Assembly (NCBI GenBank): GCA_951230915.1
Contig: OX579633.1
Span: forward strand, 6,174,145 to 6,238,144
Source: Antitrichia curtipendula
Taxonomy: Eukaryota > Streptophyta > Bryopsida > Hypnales > Leucodontaceae
Reading direction: 5' to 3'
Length of the DNA: 64,000 nucleotides
The position numbers were made by a program, and so were the translations under genes. Below, piece after piece: positions 12,881 to 26,104 of this stretch. The notes beneath the pieces are model-generated. The model saw only the letters and a program-made list of their open reading frames with translations, was not told the DNA's origin and searched no databases. Numbering within the stretch: position 1 is the first letter of the stretch; every line of letters starts with the position of its first letter.

Positions 12881-14443
12881 GTTCGTACAATTGACAGTGT
12901 CTGTTGCTTATTTCCGTTCAGGTGGATCTGTAGAGCGCGCACGGTTGTTGGATCGATGAAGTGGGAGCACTGTTAAGACGTTGGAACTCGCTATCTTCAC
13001 GCCGGGGTGAGTTTTTGGATTGCATCACTGTCGGCAGAGTTCATCTTTAGGTTCCTGCGTCTCTCAGTTTCCCTCGCCACTGCCATTTGTTTCTTCTTGC
13101 GTCTCACTGCGGTCAGTTATGCTACTTCGAGAGGGAGTTCCGTTTTCCGATTCAGTTACAATTCTCGGGAGACTGAGGATGATGGGTCTCTTCGACCTTG
13201 TGAAGTCGTCAGACTGTTCTTCTACGCACATGACATGTTTCCCGAGAGGAAAGGAGAACTAAGGGCTTCGAGTTGCCTCGTGACTTTGTCTGTCTAACAA
13301 TTTATTCAGGTGATCTGTATCACGTGTTTTTGTTCCAAACTGGATTGAAGACAGGTTTGCTTACAACCTCCTCAGCATTGCTTAAACAATCTTGGGTCCC
13401 ATTTTGGTCTGATTTTGGATTGCGTAGGATCCATCCACCTTCACATTTAGTTCAATGTTGGATGTTGTCAAATGATTCATTCTTGTCAAGGATTTGATAG
13501 TGACTGGAAACTAACTTAGCAACCATTTCCAATTCCTCTAATGCAATGGTGGACATCATGTAGCAAATTTTCTAATCATAGCTTGAAAGTATATATCCCT
13601 TTATTTGAGGTTGTGATGTTTTTCATTAAGTTTCCATGGTTGTGTGAAGAGGAGTCTTGCAAATATGTGAACCCTTTTTCTTGCTAAAGTCTCTACCTTT
13701 GTTGTTTATGATAATTCATTTGTTGGGTGTCAATATGCTTGACTCATGTATGATAACATGAAATTTCACACTCCATGCTAGGGTTCTTGACTTTGGCAAA
13801 GCTTCATGGTTGTGTATAGAACTAGATTCTAAAGTTGACGTACTTTCGATTGGCAAGACAATTTGCAAATTCTTTTATAAGAATCTGGAAGTTTCTATGA
13901 TGGCTAATTCCCAACATTGTAGAACCAATGTTAGTTTTAAGGTTAAGAGTAGATATTAAGTATTCACCAATATAATAATATGTACTAGTATGAAAGGTCA
14001 AAGTAGATAGAATTCTAATGTGCACACTAGTGTTTTTAGAATTGTGAAAGTGTACTAAATATACATATGATGAATATTGTGATTGTAGGCATGCAATGAA
14101 GAAAAGAAAATTTGATGTTGGAGAGTGTTCATGCAACAATATTGAGTACATGTAAGGTTCTACAACTCTTGCTAATGTCATTCACAAGGATTCTTGAAGA
14201 GTATTTTTCTACTCTCAAAATGACCATTTTGAATGCTTGCTTTAATTTTGATTTGAAATTGCCAACTATATGCACGTAATGTTTATATACATATTGCATG
14301 TGAATTTGCCAACTCTATGCACCGATGCACGTAATGTTTATTTACATTGCATGTGAAATTGCCAATTGCACGTTGGTTTATTGTTATGTAAACTTGGATG
14401 AATACACTCCATTGAGTCTTGAAAATTTATTGTTGTCTTGTAG
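12881..14443. other. upstream region of the TIR-NBS-LRR gene
   Basis: The first 400 bp are GC-rich and the rest AT-rich. No exon can be assigned with confidence, though a first exon of the downstream resistance-type gene is expected here because the TIR exon opens at a 3' splice site. At 14,258-14,370 a segment built on GCACGTAATGTTTAT and TTGCATGTGAA is repeated imperfectly two to three times. Confidence 0.4.
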
Positions 14444-17400
14444 GTCAAGTGAACATACAAATGATGATCTTGTTTTGGAATCCAAACACAAGATCTTTGT
14501 GAGCCATAGTGGAGTTCAAAAAGAATTTGTGGAGCATTTATGCAAAGCTTTGGAAGACCGTTGTTATTATCCTTTTTTTGATACGCGTCCCGAAAGTTTG
14601 CCCAAAGGCAAAGAATTTCCAAGTTTGATTGTTAAGGCTGCTCAACAATGTCAACTCCTTGTTGTGGTGGTGTCAGAGGAGTACTTCATGTCCAAGTGGC
14701 CAATGATTGAATTGAATGCCTTTGTCCAAGCATGCAAGGTGTTGAAGTCGAATATGAATGTTGCCATCCTCCCCTTCTTTTATGGGCTTTCTTTGAGTGA
14801 CTTGAAGGATGAGAAGAGGCGTCAAAGATGGCTTGAGAAATGGGAGACTTTTGCACTTGATGATGGAGAAGGAAGAATCAAGGTGGAAGATTGGAACTAT
14901 GCACTTGATGAATTGACAAATTTCAATGGCTTGCCATATGATAGAGAATTGAAGGAGATTGTGTCCTATGAGAATGAAATTGTTTCTCACATTTGTGGAT
15001 TAGTTCCACCGGACATCAAGTGGGATGATTCCCATGTTCAAGGAAATGCTCATGAGGTATGCTTTTAGTGTTTTCTATCTTTTGATCCCATGCTTTGAAA
15101 GTTTTGGATTAGGATTTGATTTAAGGAATAGGAATATTTTTCTTCAAGTTCATATCAAAATGTGCATGCTATAGGTGAGTTGAATGTTGCATATTGTTGG
15201 AGCATGCCAATGTTTTTCAAAAAAAAATTCTATATGTGTACAAAAATTGGACTTTTGAGTTGTTGTTTTGTTTGTTATTGTTGGATGACTAGGTAATTTT
15301 GGAGAAGAGGAAGGAAATTGGTTTGTCTCCAAAGTACAAAGTGAAAGTGGTTGGCATCTATGGAGTGGGTGGTATTGGTAAGACCACAATTTGCAAGAGA
15401 TTGTGCAATGAGTTGTCTAACGAGTATCAAGGGAAGGTGTGCCATGTTGAATTTGACATCACATGTTCCAATTCTAAGGAGCTATTGCAACAAGCATCCA
15501 TTAAGTTGGCTACAAAACAAGTTGAGCTTGTTCAACAATTGGGTGAAGGAGAAGTAAGTGCTCAATTATCCTTTGTGGTGATTGGATTTATAGAAGTATG
15601 ACTGCAATGGTTTTCATCTTCATGTGTTAGTAGAGGGTATGTTGTTGTTAAGGTTTCATTCTTGGATTTTCATTGTAGTATTTTCAATTGCATGATGGCA
15701 TGGTGATTCCGTCTCACTTGCAAGTCAAGTTTAATGTCTCCTTCAATAACTTGACATGATTAGAGGGATTTGTGACCTTGTTGAATATTGTAGTGGTGTT
15801 TATGATGCTATTATTTCTTGAGACATCACGTTCTTGCATTAGTATTAATTATTTGGTGTGGTTGCATTTGATGTGTTTGTAGTGTATAGATATTTTGAGG
15901 AAAAACCTTTTCAAGCAAAGGACTTTATTATGTTTGGACAATGTATGGGATGATGATCGTTCCATTAAGCAAGCATTGATGTTTTTGAGTTTGGGTTTCC
16001 ACAAAGAGAGTTTTGTTGTTGTGACGGCTCGGTCTCAACGCACTTTGGAGCGTTTGGGTGTAGATGGAAGAGCATGTCTTGAGATGCCTGAACTTGGGCA
16101 AGCGGAGGCTACAAAATTATTCTTGTATTATGTTGCAAGTGGAAAAGAATTTTCAGCAAGAGATATGATTTTTATTGAGCAGTGTGTTTCAAGGTGTCAT
16201 TTTTGCAAAGGTGATGGAAGAGGTTTCCATTACCACCCGTTGGCCTTGGAGGTCTTGGATAGGCAACTTGGTTGTGTTGGAGAAATGCCCTCAGAATGGG
16301 TGCAGAAATTGGGAGGAGGTTTAGGAGACAATGTTGTCTTTGATGTGCTCAAGATTTGTTTCAATCTTCTACAACCTCATGAACAAGCTTTGTTTATGGA
16401 TGTTGCTTTTTTTGTTTCTTCCATGGTTGGAGGAGTCTATTATGCTCTAGTCTTGTTTGGTTTTAGGGAGCACCTATCTATTCTACACAAACAGAGTGAT
16501 GGAGACATTCAAAGCCAGGTATGTGAATCTCCTCCTTACATGAAGATTTTGTAGTAGAAATGAAGAAATTTATGGATACTTAATCAAGTCTTTGGAATGT
16601 GGTTTTGTTGAAGAGGTCTTTGATTGTTCTAGAGCAGTTTTTGACGATTCTTGTTGGTTTCTTTGGCCTAGTATGTACCTTCAAAGAAGCATTGGTGCAT
16701 ATTGGGGTTTTCAAAGACCTAATGTATGGTTGCAATGGTATATGATTAATTGTGCTTGATGTAATATTTTGTGCTTGTGTTGTCATCGCAGTTGGATAGC
16801 CTCACTAGTAAAGGCTTGTTGCAAGATACGGATTTTATTAGTGGAAAAATCAACATGCATGATTTGAATATTGAATTTGCAAAACTAAAAGGACAAGGGA
16901 AATTGAGTGGAGCAATAGACATGTGGAATCAAAGGTGGATGTATGTGGTTGTACATGGTGGGGATCTCTCTGAACTTGAAGTTACACCTGCTGGAGGTTG
17001 TTGGCCAAAGTTGACACGATTGCATATATGTCAAGAAGATTATTTGCATGAGCCAACGAATTTGATCACAAGTTTGGATGGAATTGAATGGCAATACTTC
17101 TCAAATGTTTTGATGTTACATCTTGATGGTTTAGAGAGTGTACAAGGAACATTGAACTTGAAGGGCATGAAGTGTTTACGAATCTTGAAACTATACCATT
17201 TAGATTCCCTTGCGAGTCTTGAGGGCTTTTCTGGATTGACGAACCTCAAGATTTTTGAATGGAGTGGACGTGCATTAGTAAAAGATAAAACAAGAAAAAA
17301 CTATTTTGTGGGTCATTTTCCAACATCTTTGAGGTTTCTACGGATATTTGGCGGGCATATAGTGTTAGAGCCAAATGTGCTTGGACGGTGTAAGCTCTTG

Positions 17401-18204
17401 TTCAAATTGTCGCTCTATGATGTGGATGTAGGAGGGGTATTGGATTTGAGTAGCTGTTCTTCTTTGGATAGTGTGAATCTTTGTTTTCCCTCAAAGCGGC
17501 AATTTGTCTTAGTACTTTGTACTAGTAAGGCATCTAAATTGAAGTCCCTTCATGTTAAATGTAAGATTTTAGGTTTTACACCACGATTGGCTATTCAAGG
17601 GTTAGATCAAGTTGTTGGCCTAGAGTATTTACACCTATATGGATGTAGTTTTATTGAGCTACCCATTTTGGTGACTTTGACCAAATTGCAATCCTTGAAA
17701 TTAATTGATTGCTCAAGATTCCCTGAATTTTGCATTTCTCACAAGGATGAGGAGCCTTATTATTCAATCTCGGAATGTATGGAAGCATCAAATATGAATG
17801 GATTCAAGCATTTACAAATTCTGGACTTATCTTGTAACATCAATATGCGTGAATTGTCTAGAAAGGGCGACTTGCCAGCATTACACACACTTAATCTACA
17901 GGGATGCGATCGTCTAGAGCGGTTGCCAGACTTGAGTAAGTCAAGGAGCCTTGAGGAACTCAATCTTGACAATTGTTTGGTACTAAAGCTTTATGAGGAA
18001 GACATTCGAATGTTGGCCACATTACCTTTGTTGAACCCTGTGTGCTTTTCAAAATCTGTTGGGGAGGTCAGGGTGGACTTTAATAGGCGGAAGGTTCTAA
18101 GATATCAAAGTCCCAATATTTGGTGTCCAAATACTTGGTTGGCTTGGAAGGAAAGTGAATGGAAAGAAGAAGAGCTTGGACAACCTCCAATCGGCATTAT
18201 CTGA
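14444..18204 (+). CDS. TIR-NBS-LRR immune receptor (partial 5' end)
   Basis: Four exons are supported: 14444-15056, 15293-15553, 15883-16518, 16792-18204, about 970 residues with consistent phases. Exon 1 carries a TIR domain (KIFVSHSGVQKEFVEHLC; SEEYFMSKWPMIEL, whose Glu fits the TIR NADase catalytic position). Exon 2 carries the P-loop (GIYGVGGIGKTTICKRL). Exon 3 carries kinase-2 (LLCLDNVWDDD), RNBS-B (FVVVTARSQ) and a GLPL equivalent degenerated to YHPLALEVL. Exon 4 opens with a winged-helix MHD-like motif (INMHDLNIEFAKL), then leucine-rich repeats, and ends PPIGII-stop. Family role: intracellular pathogen sensing and TIR-driven cell-death signalling. The true start is uncertain: the TIR exon opens at a TTGTAG acceptor, but an ATG at 14,325 also reads in frame. 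Domain order is complete and no stop interrupts it. Confidence 0.85.
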
Positions 18205-19439
18205 TGTTTTCTTGATTGGGAAGGAAGGTCAATTGGGATATATATCCTATTGACAAACCAAAAAGGTATATCCATTGATCTTTTGAAAGCTATAAATGAA
18301 GATGTAGATGCACAATCAATGTTTGGCCACAACATCAAACACTTGAACAAGATGTGAATTTGCAAGTTGCCTCTAAGGATTTGTTTTATAGAAGTGTATA
18401 TGGTATGTATAATGCTAGGTAGCGGTGGAATACATCAAAGAGTTTGTGTTGGCTTTTATGTTTTAAGAAATAGGGGTTGAAGTCGAATATGCCTTATGGG
18501 AGTGTAGCATGTAGTGGTAGGGATCTCCTTTATAAGTCTATGCCTCATGGACCGACAGTCCTAATGTGGGTCTCTTGTAGTTTCACAATTTTGAATAGGC
18601 CTTAATGAATTTCTTCTTTTGTTCCATCTTTTCCATAGTATTGGAATGTAGGAAGCTACCAACTTGGACTCACAAGTAGTAGTGACTAAGATCTTTTGTC
18701 AATTGTGGGGTAAATATTCTTCAATGTCAACTTTGAATTCCGCATGAATGCAATGCAAATTTGTCTTGTTAAGCATCCAATTTGAGAATGTGAGGTTTTT
18801 GTGGAATCAATAGTCAAGGATGTTATTTTTTTCTTGAACCTGCAACACTTCTTAATTAATATGGTGATTTTTATAATAGTAACATTAAGTTGCACTAGTT
18901 TTGGATTAATGCAAAATTTGAGTGTTGTAGTTTTTAGTACTTAAGATGAAAGCAAGATAGTAGAAATATCCTCCCCCATAAACTACCCAACTACTTAATG
19001 AATGAGTTTCATGCAGAATTTTTACCAATTGCACATTAGGAATATCCTTTTTAAATCCAACTCAAGATTCACGTTTTATTTTTTTCCTTTAATTTCTACT
19101 ATACAATCAAGTGTAACTAATTATGAATGGAGTACATCCTACCATCCTAGATGAATTGCAATTCTTTGGACTCAATTTTTCAATCAATTCAAACATTTGA
19201 GGTATAGAATAAAAGATATAGAGGTTTATATTGACCATGACTGCATTCAACTTTGAAAGTGATATATATCCCATTCCATTAGTTGCAAACTTGGAAATTC
19301 AAATGATCATTCAATTTCAAATCCTTTCAAGTTATTGGTATTGTTCTTGAATTTTTAGTGGACAAAACAAGGATGGTTGAATTGCACCAAGTATAGAATT
19401 CAACTCTCAAGTCTATAGAACCTATATTGGATTACATGC
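18205..19439. other. 3' flank of the TIR-NBS-LRR gene
   Basis: AT-rich, no recognisable coding sequence. The first 200-400 bp are probably 3' UTR. Confidence 0.5.
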
Positions 19440-19900
19440 TCCTTCTTGGCATACATAATTTTTTAGAGATGTTGGCAACCCGATTATCATGAACATTGCT
19501 TGCTTGGAAATTTTCATGTCTCGGTTCTCTGTAATGCTTCTGTTGCTTGTAAAGGTCCCATTTGGGTTTTTTGGCTTAACTCCCACATGTGTAATCTAAA
19601 AGAGGCTTATTGTAGAATGATTTTGTTGTACCAACAATTGTGTTTTGCTTGAGCCGACTCTCTTTTGCAATGGTTGCGTGACGGAATCGGGAAGTGTTAT
19701 GAGGATTGTCCGTCAACGATTGTGGTTTTTGTAACTTGCAATACTGAATTGCCAAGGTCAATATAAACATCAACTTCAATGCAAGACAACTTTGGGCTCA
19801 TGACGCAAGAGCCTCTCTCAGTGTAGCTTGATAGTACGTAGAGCAACATTCAATGACGCATGTTGCGCATTTGATGATGCTCATTCCTTTTGCTTTTCCT
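19440..19900 (+). repeat. dispersed repeat family B, copy 2
   Basis: This copy extends the family leftwards to a block shared with copy 3 (CTTGGCATACATAATTT, then a TTTTCAT…TCTGTTCTC-type segment). At about 19,530 the sequence reads TCTGTAATGCTTCTGTTGCT, which is the uninterrupted counterpart of the place where a 289-bp MITE sits in copy 3. It is more AT-rich than copies 1 and 3, as if older or more heavily mutated by deamination. Confidence 0.75.
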
Positions 19901-21999
19901 TTTTTTATCAAACCAGTAGTAAGGTAATATGCTCTAAAAGCGCCCCTATTTATTGGTGAAGAATGGACATGGGGTGATCCTTAAATGGACCACTTGAGCA
20001 ATTGAATGCATTGACAAAAAATTGTATTTGTATTGCAAGAGCCAATCATTGTCTTTGATTTCCACACATCTCTTTACAAGTTGCAAGTGGACGGATTTTG
20101 GAAGACCTATGTTTACAAATAGGTGCCTTTGCGGTGAAACTTTGAAAATTTATAACTAATTCAAAAATGCTTGGAAAAATAGAAAACAACTTGTATTAGG
20201 TTCCACATCTATTTTCTTTCTTTGAAAAAAGATTTAAAATTATTTCGGTCCACGGAAGTCTGTGAAAAAGGCGGACCAACCCTTAAACGGTCTCTTTAAG
20301 AGCATAATATTTTAGCCCTTAAAAGTTCAAACAAGAATTCCAAACCCATGAGATTGTATGCCAAATATGGTTGCACTAGTTATAGTATACTAAAAGTACC
20401 CATTTCCAATTAAGAATCCATACCGAACCTATAGAGTGCAACTATTTCCAACCAAAGTTGAAACAGATTTCTACCCAAGCTTGGAATGTGATTTTTTCTC
20501 CTTTTCAAGGTTGGGACTAATAAGGTCATTACACATGTCTCAAAGTAGTGAGCAAGAAAGTATTGAATAGAAAAGTAGTCTTGATTATTTGAATTGGAAG
20601 ACTCTATATATTGGATATGGATTCAAGCAAATTTATGATTTCCTAAACTCATGGTTATTTGAATCCATGAATATTTGGCAATGCTCCTCATTTCTATCTT
20701 TTTATAGAGTAGAAAAATGTACATTATCTTCTATTGCTCAAGAAAATGTGAAGAACTGCTTAAGTGGTCGACTATGGGTGGTTCTACCATAATAAGGTAC
20801 AAAAATTTGTGTTGGTTAATGGGACTGCAATTAAAATAAAATTTTAACTATACCCAAAAAGTCGAAGTCAATTTTTTTTTCTTAAAATAATGTATTTAAA
20901 AGACAAAAAATAATTTCCATTGCCCCTAGATGTGTGATTTTTTTCAACTTCTTGTTAATCAAATAATTGATAAATTGTGGATTTAAAATATAGACATATC
21001 TGGTTTGATTGAAGAAGACTATTAGTAGCTAGGTAGTATACAAGTAAAATCAAGTAGTTGAAAAGATTGAATAGTTTGAAAAATTTGACTAATTTTGAAT
21101 GAAATGGGATTTAATTCATATGAACCTTTGAACCAAATTCAAATGAAAGTTGAATGAATGTTGGATATAAGTAGCTATATATGAACACCTCTAAAATTAT
21201 TATAATTTTGGTACTATGGTCTCCTTTATAAGTGTGAGTTAATAATATCAAATACCAACCATTGTGCTCCTAATAGTTATGGCAATAGAAGTTGAATTGG
21301 ACAAAAAAAAATTGTTCCCGTTCTCAAATAGTGTTTTCCGTGGCCACAACATTTAGTCTTAATATAATCAATGATTCCCTATCAAATAAACAATCTTTAG
21401 TCACTTAATAATTAGTAAACAATTGACAACAAAACATATTTGCAAAGTATAAAAACTATCAATAGAATTAGGTCTTTGGATTTTTGCAACATACAAATAT
21501 AATAAACAAAAGACTCTTTAAACCTTGAAGATCTTATGACTTAGAGCTTGAGCTTGGGTGGACCAAGCATTCAAAAGAAGGAATTGTTGTGTCCACTTAT
21601 GTCCACTTCCTTTGGGATTCTGTTCTAGTCTTTTGGAAGATTCCAATTTTTTGTAAATATTTAAAAGAAGGCTTGAAAACACGGTTGTAGATACAAAATG
21701 AACTTTGTATTAGAAGCAGTGGATTGATGGAAGGTCTATGTCCAAACAATAGATCCAATCACTATAAAAACCCTACATTTTAGGTGATGTTTTGTAATTT
21801 TTTTTTAACGGATTTTAGGTGATGTCCACTACAACAAATTCATGTTTTTATGACATCATGGACTTTATGTTGGACATGTTGGCATAAAGTAAGACGTGGG
21901 ATTCTAATAGTGAATAAAGTACAACCTTCATTGGACAAAAAGGACACAAGAAGGGGTTATTTTTCATTATTTTTGGGTAGTATAGAAAGCAATCTTGAA
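19901..21999. other. AT-rich non-coding DNA
   Basis: No exon, RNA gene or complete element recognised on either strand. Confidence 0.5.
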
Positions 22000-22029
22000 C
22001 AAAGTAGTGAATCTATTTACATTCATTGA

Positions 22030-22585
22030 TGGATGAAAGCATGCTACGGCCTACCACTTTTGATGTCACGGTATCACATTAATTTGAGGAACTAATTTAT
22101 TTTTAAGTGTATATAAATGAGGAGAATTATATGCATAAATTTGGTGTGATGATTGACATTACAAATATATTCTAGGGTCCAAGCATATTTTTCAATTTGT
22201 ACTCAATATCTAGTTTTATTCACTAATATACATGTTTTAGTTTTTTTAGTTTTTTTTAGTTTAAATATATATTTTAATATTTTAATTGATAGGAGAAAGA
22301 AACTAACAAGATTTTACAAGTGGGCCTAATTTTTTTATTATTTAATTCCTTCTACAAGATATATTGTGGAATTAAACAATAAAATGAGTTAAACAATATA
22401 ATAAATAAAAACAAACAAAATTCTTAAAAAATTAACTTCAAGACAAATTAAACAATATAAAAATTTGGCCCACCTATAGAATCTTGTTAGCTTTCTTCAC
22501 CAAAAATCTAAAGTGTTAAAAACTTTATTTACATTTTTTTATTGAATGTGCCAAAGCAGGTAGGCCATAGCATGCTTCCCCCCTA
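22030..22585. repeat. foldback (inverted-repeat) structure
   Basis: Two pairs of inverted segments lie symmetrically. GAAAGCATGCTACGGCCTAC (about 22,035) pairs with GTAGGCCATAGCATGCTTC (about 22,561). AAAGAAACTAACAAGATT (about 22,298) pairs with AATCTTGTTAGCTTTCTT (about 22,480). The nesting indicates one long, decayed hairpin of over 500 bp, probably a foldback transposon remnant. No target duplication was identified. Confidence 0.65.
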
Positions 22586-24688
22586 ATATGGATGTAACAT
22601 AGAGAATATGGATAAAAATACACATATTTATCTAAAAAATGATAATTCACTAATTTTAGAGCAATATTGTTCCTAAATTATGTAGCAATTAAGTAATCTC
22701 ATCCATAAAAAATAGGAGAAACTATCACCAAATTTTTCCTCAAAAATAAATTGTTTAGCATTTGAGCGATAAATCACCCCCTCAAAATATTCTGGGTGGC
22801 ACAAGGTTTAGGAACCAAACACAACCAGTTGTCCTAAGTGAGCAAATGAAAAAAATCCATACACGTAACAAATAGATCCTACTTGATGCAAATGAGGGAA
22901 TGGGGTCATTGCAAGAAATACCTTGCATTCTTGTAGCGTTTTGCATAGTACTTTATTTTTTTCCATGAGGACTTTATAATATAAGTATAATTTTTTAAAT
23001 GTAAAAGAATGTTTAGCGTATACACACTTAAGAAGAAGGTACCCTAGGAAGGAAAAGCATAGAATTTTTTTTCTAAATAGAAGAACTAGGAAAGTGCAAA
23101 ATCTCATGAAAATAGGTGTTTTCATTGTAGTTTCAGATTTCAATTTGTAAGAAATACAAAATACAAATTTTTTTTTGAATTAAAAGTTGTGCATTTGGGA
23201 AGAGTTCATAGTGATGAGATTTCACCAAAAGATTGATTTTAAAACTATCTTCATTATTCAAAAATTATGTGCAATGGGAATGTTGTTTGTACTCATGTGG
23301 AGGACACCAAATAATATATTTTTAGGTTTACTTTGTTAGGAATATGCTTTTCTGCTATGCAACTAGACCATGAAAATTTCAGCTCCAGATTATTAAATTT
23401 GGGGACTCTTAACATAGTTAAAACTTCTAAACTTCATAGTGTGAGAAGAAAACAAAATTGACTTTTAATTTAAAATGATTTTTTAATTTAGAATAAAAAA
23501 GGATCTCATAATCTCAATACCATCAAGTAAAAGACATCTCCAATAAAGATTTCAAGTTCATGAGGTTTATGCTTCAAAAGTTATTGTAGATGACAAGAAA
23601 GCCACTCTCATGTGAAATTCAAATTTTCTCAATTGTTTTTGCTTGGAAGCCAAAGGTTTGAAGACTCTAACCCTTAAGCACTCTAATGGCTATATTTTGG
23701 ACAATGAACAAAGGTCTTGAAAGCACTATTTAGTCCAATTAACTTCTTGTTCATCCAATGTAATACTTGCATGTTTAAAAGATAGCCTTCCTTAATGACC
23801 AATTTCATGAAATTGAGGTAAATGATATTTCTAGATATAGATATAAGCAAAAATATGTTGGCAAAATTTGAAAAAGGATTGAGGTGTTAAGGGTTAACTC
23901 TACAACATTCAGAGTTATAAGTGGAACCTGTGGATACTTGTTTCTTCATAATGAGGCTCGCATACTGGACATGTCACAGTCCCTACATGAATTGATTTAG
24001 AACCTTTAGAACCAAAATCATGAAGCACAAAGTGATGGATTTAGTCACATCATTGAAGAATAGACCAAATATATATGTATTTCAGCATCCTTGGATCGAT
24101 ACTTCATTTGTTTTGTGTAGCTCCACTACAAAGCTCTTGACAACATTCATGAAATCTCCTAGATCATCACACCCAAATTAGATGATAGTTTAGACAATGT
24201 TGCAAATGTGTTGGAATTGCTAGGGTTCAAAAAAACTGGAATCCTGTCATTCCGAGGCATAGGAGGAAAGTATTGAAAGGCAATGTTTTGTACAAGTCAA
24301 TCGTACTGTCTGTTCATGTTAGGATTGCCACGGCCACCTCTGCCTCCTCTACCATGCCCGTGCATCCCACATCCTTGGCCGTAAACATTTCCTTGAGGTT
24401 GTGGCTATTGAGAGGGGTGTTCAAATTGATTTTTTGTTTTTGAGGTGGGGGAGCAAGACTAGGTATTCCCATATTGGCAATTGAAAATAATGCAGGCTTT
24501 AACATTCTCTCAATCTTTAGTGGTCCAACTAGATCAAGTAACTTTGGCAATACCTTTTCCTACGGATTTCCTGCAAACTAAATGGCACCAGTGCACATGC
24601 ACCTGCAAAAATGGGCAAACAAAATTTTGCATCTAATAGCCAAATGTCCAACCCCTTGCATCCAAATAAGAAATGTAATAAACTTGGA
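22586..24688. other. AT-rich non-coding DNA
   Basis: No supported gene. Short degraded repeat-like segments are present but no boundary can be set. Confidence 0.45.
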
Positions 24689-25660
24689 CTTAACCCCTCA
24701 TCGCCGGAGGGGACGAAAAGTGTCCTCACAGAAAATTCAAAGTGCTGTAACTTTTGCATCCGATGTCCAAACTCAATAAAGCTTGTTGGTAAAGTTGCGC
24801 TCTCTCTTCTAGTTTATGTGGCAGAATTTTCAGATCAATGCAAGCTTTATTGATTTCTTGAAAGCCAATCGAAGTTCATAGGTTCAATTTGAATTCACCA
24901 AACTGCATTTGAAGGCTGCAACTTTGGGGGGCTTGTATCTCCTTCATCCAATGTTCGTTTTCAATCAAATTTGTTGTGTTATGTTCCCCTTTAAGTCTAG
25001 TTATTGTGGTTAAATTTTCATGTCAACCCAAGTTGTTTTGAATGCTTGGGAGCAATTCGAAGTTCAAAATCTAGACATTTTTGCATTACAGTGAACTTTG
25101 GTGGCTTATAACTTCTTCATACAGGAGTTTTTTTCAATAATTTTTGTTGGAAAAATTTTACATACTAGCCTAGTTTGTGTGGTATAAATTTCATATCAAT
25201 CCAAGAAGATATGATTGACTGAGAAGCATTTTAGCAGAGGTAGGTTCAGCTGTAGATGTGTTTTTTTGCTACTTTTTTCACTGTTTTTTGACATTTCAAA
25301 ACAACTTTGCAAATGCAATGAGTCAATTAAATGTGTTTTTTTTCCACCAAAGTGTTTGTCTTTTGGTTTAGAATCACCTTGTAGTTTAAAGTTTTTTCAT
25401 TTGAGTAGGTTTAGAAATCGAATTCCACCTCGAAATGTGTTTTTAGGAAAATTTCAGCATCTTTTTTCAACACTAAAACATTATAATCTTTCAATCTATA
25501 CGGTCAAATGACCCCAAATTTTACTTACACCATCTACAACATGCACACTATAATATTGTACGGTTGAGATTTTTATACCTTACTCACATTTAGATTTATA
25601 ACACTTGAAAAGCAAGGTTGTTTTTTGACATGGTTAGAGCTTCGGCGGTGAGGGGTTAAG
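24689..25660. mobile_element. 972-bp TIR element, family C
   Basis: The left end CTTAACCCCTCATCGCCGG is mirrored by the right end CGGCGGTGAGGGGTTAAG, an inverted repeat of 18-19 bp with one or two mismatches. The interior has no transposase. The outermost bases (TTAACCCCT) resemble those of the family A elements at 10,712 and 49,424, so the families may share a superfamily. No unambiguous target duplication is seen. Confidence 0.7.
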
Positions 25661-26104
25661 AGAGGGAAACATATCATCAACAAATAATTTTTCCAAGTGG
25701 TTGATTATATACCAATAGGCATGATCGCACCAAATAAAAGAGCCATTACAACATTTATTAGATTTAGGGTGGCAGGAACACTTTAAATATGGACGATGAA
25801 CATTCCACATCTCTTGTGGGTGTTTTTCTTGTTTGTCATTGGTAGTGGGAACATTAGCTTGATATGGAGCTTATCAAATATAATGGAACATTTTTTGTGA
25901 TCATAGGTGTATAATGGGAATGCATTAACCAAATTCTGACCATTTGTTATAAATTATTTGCTATTAAGAGCAAACTCCTTGCATTCCTCTATATCACTTT
26001 TTTGAAAATCGGCCTATATTCTCTAGATAGAAGGTAAAAGTGGAGCAAGGGAGTTTATATTTCCCGTTGCCTACACTCTGTGATCTTTTTGTGCCACCTG
26101 GTCC
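25661..26104. other. non-coding spacer
   Basis: No recognisable feature. Confidence 0.4.
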
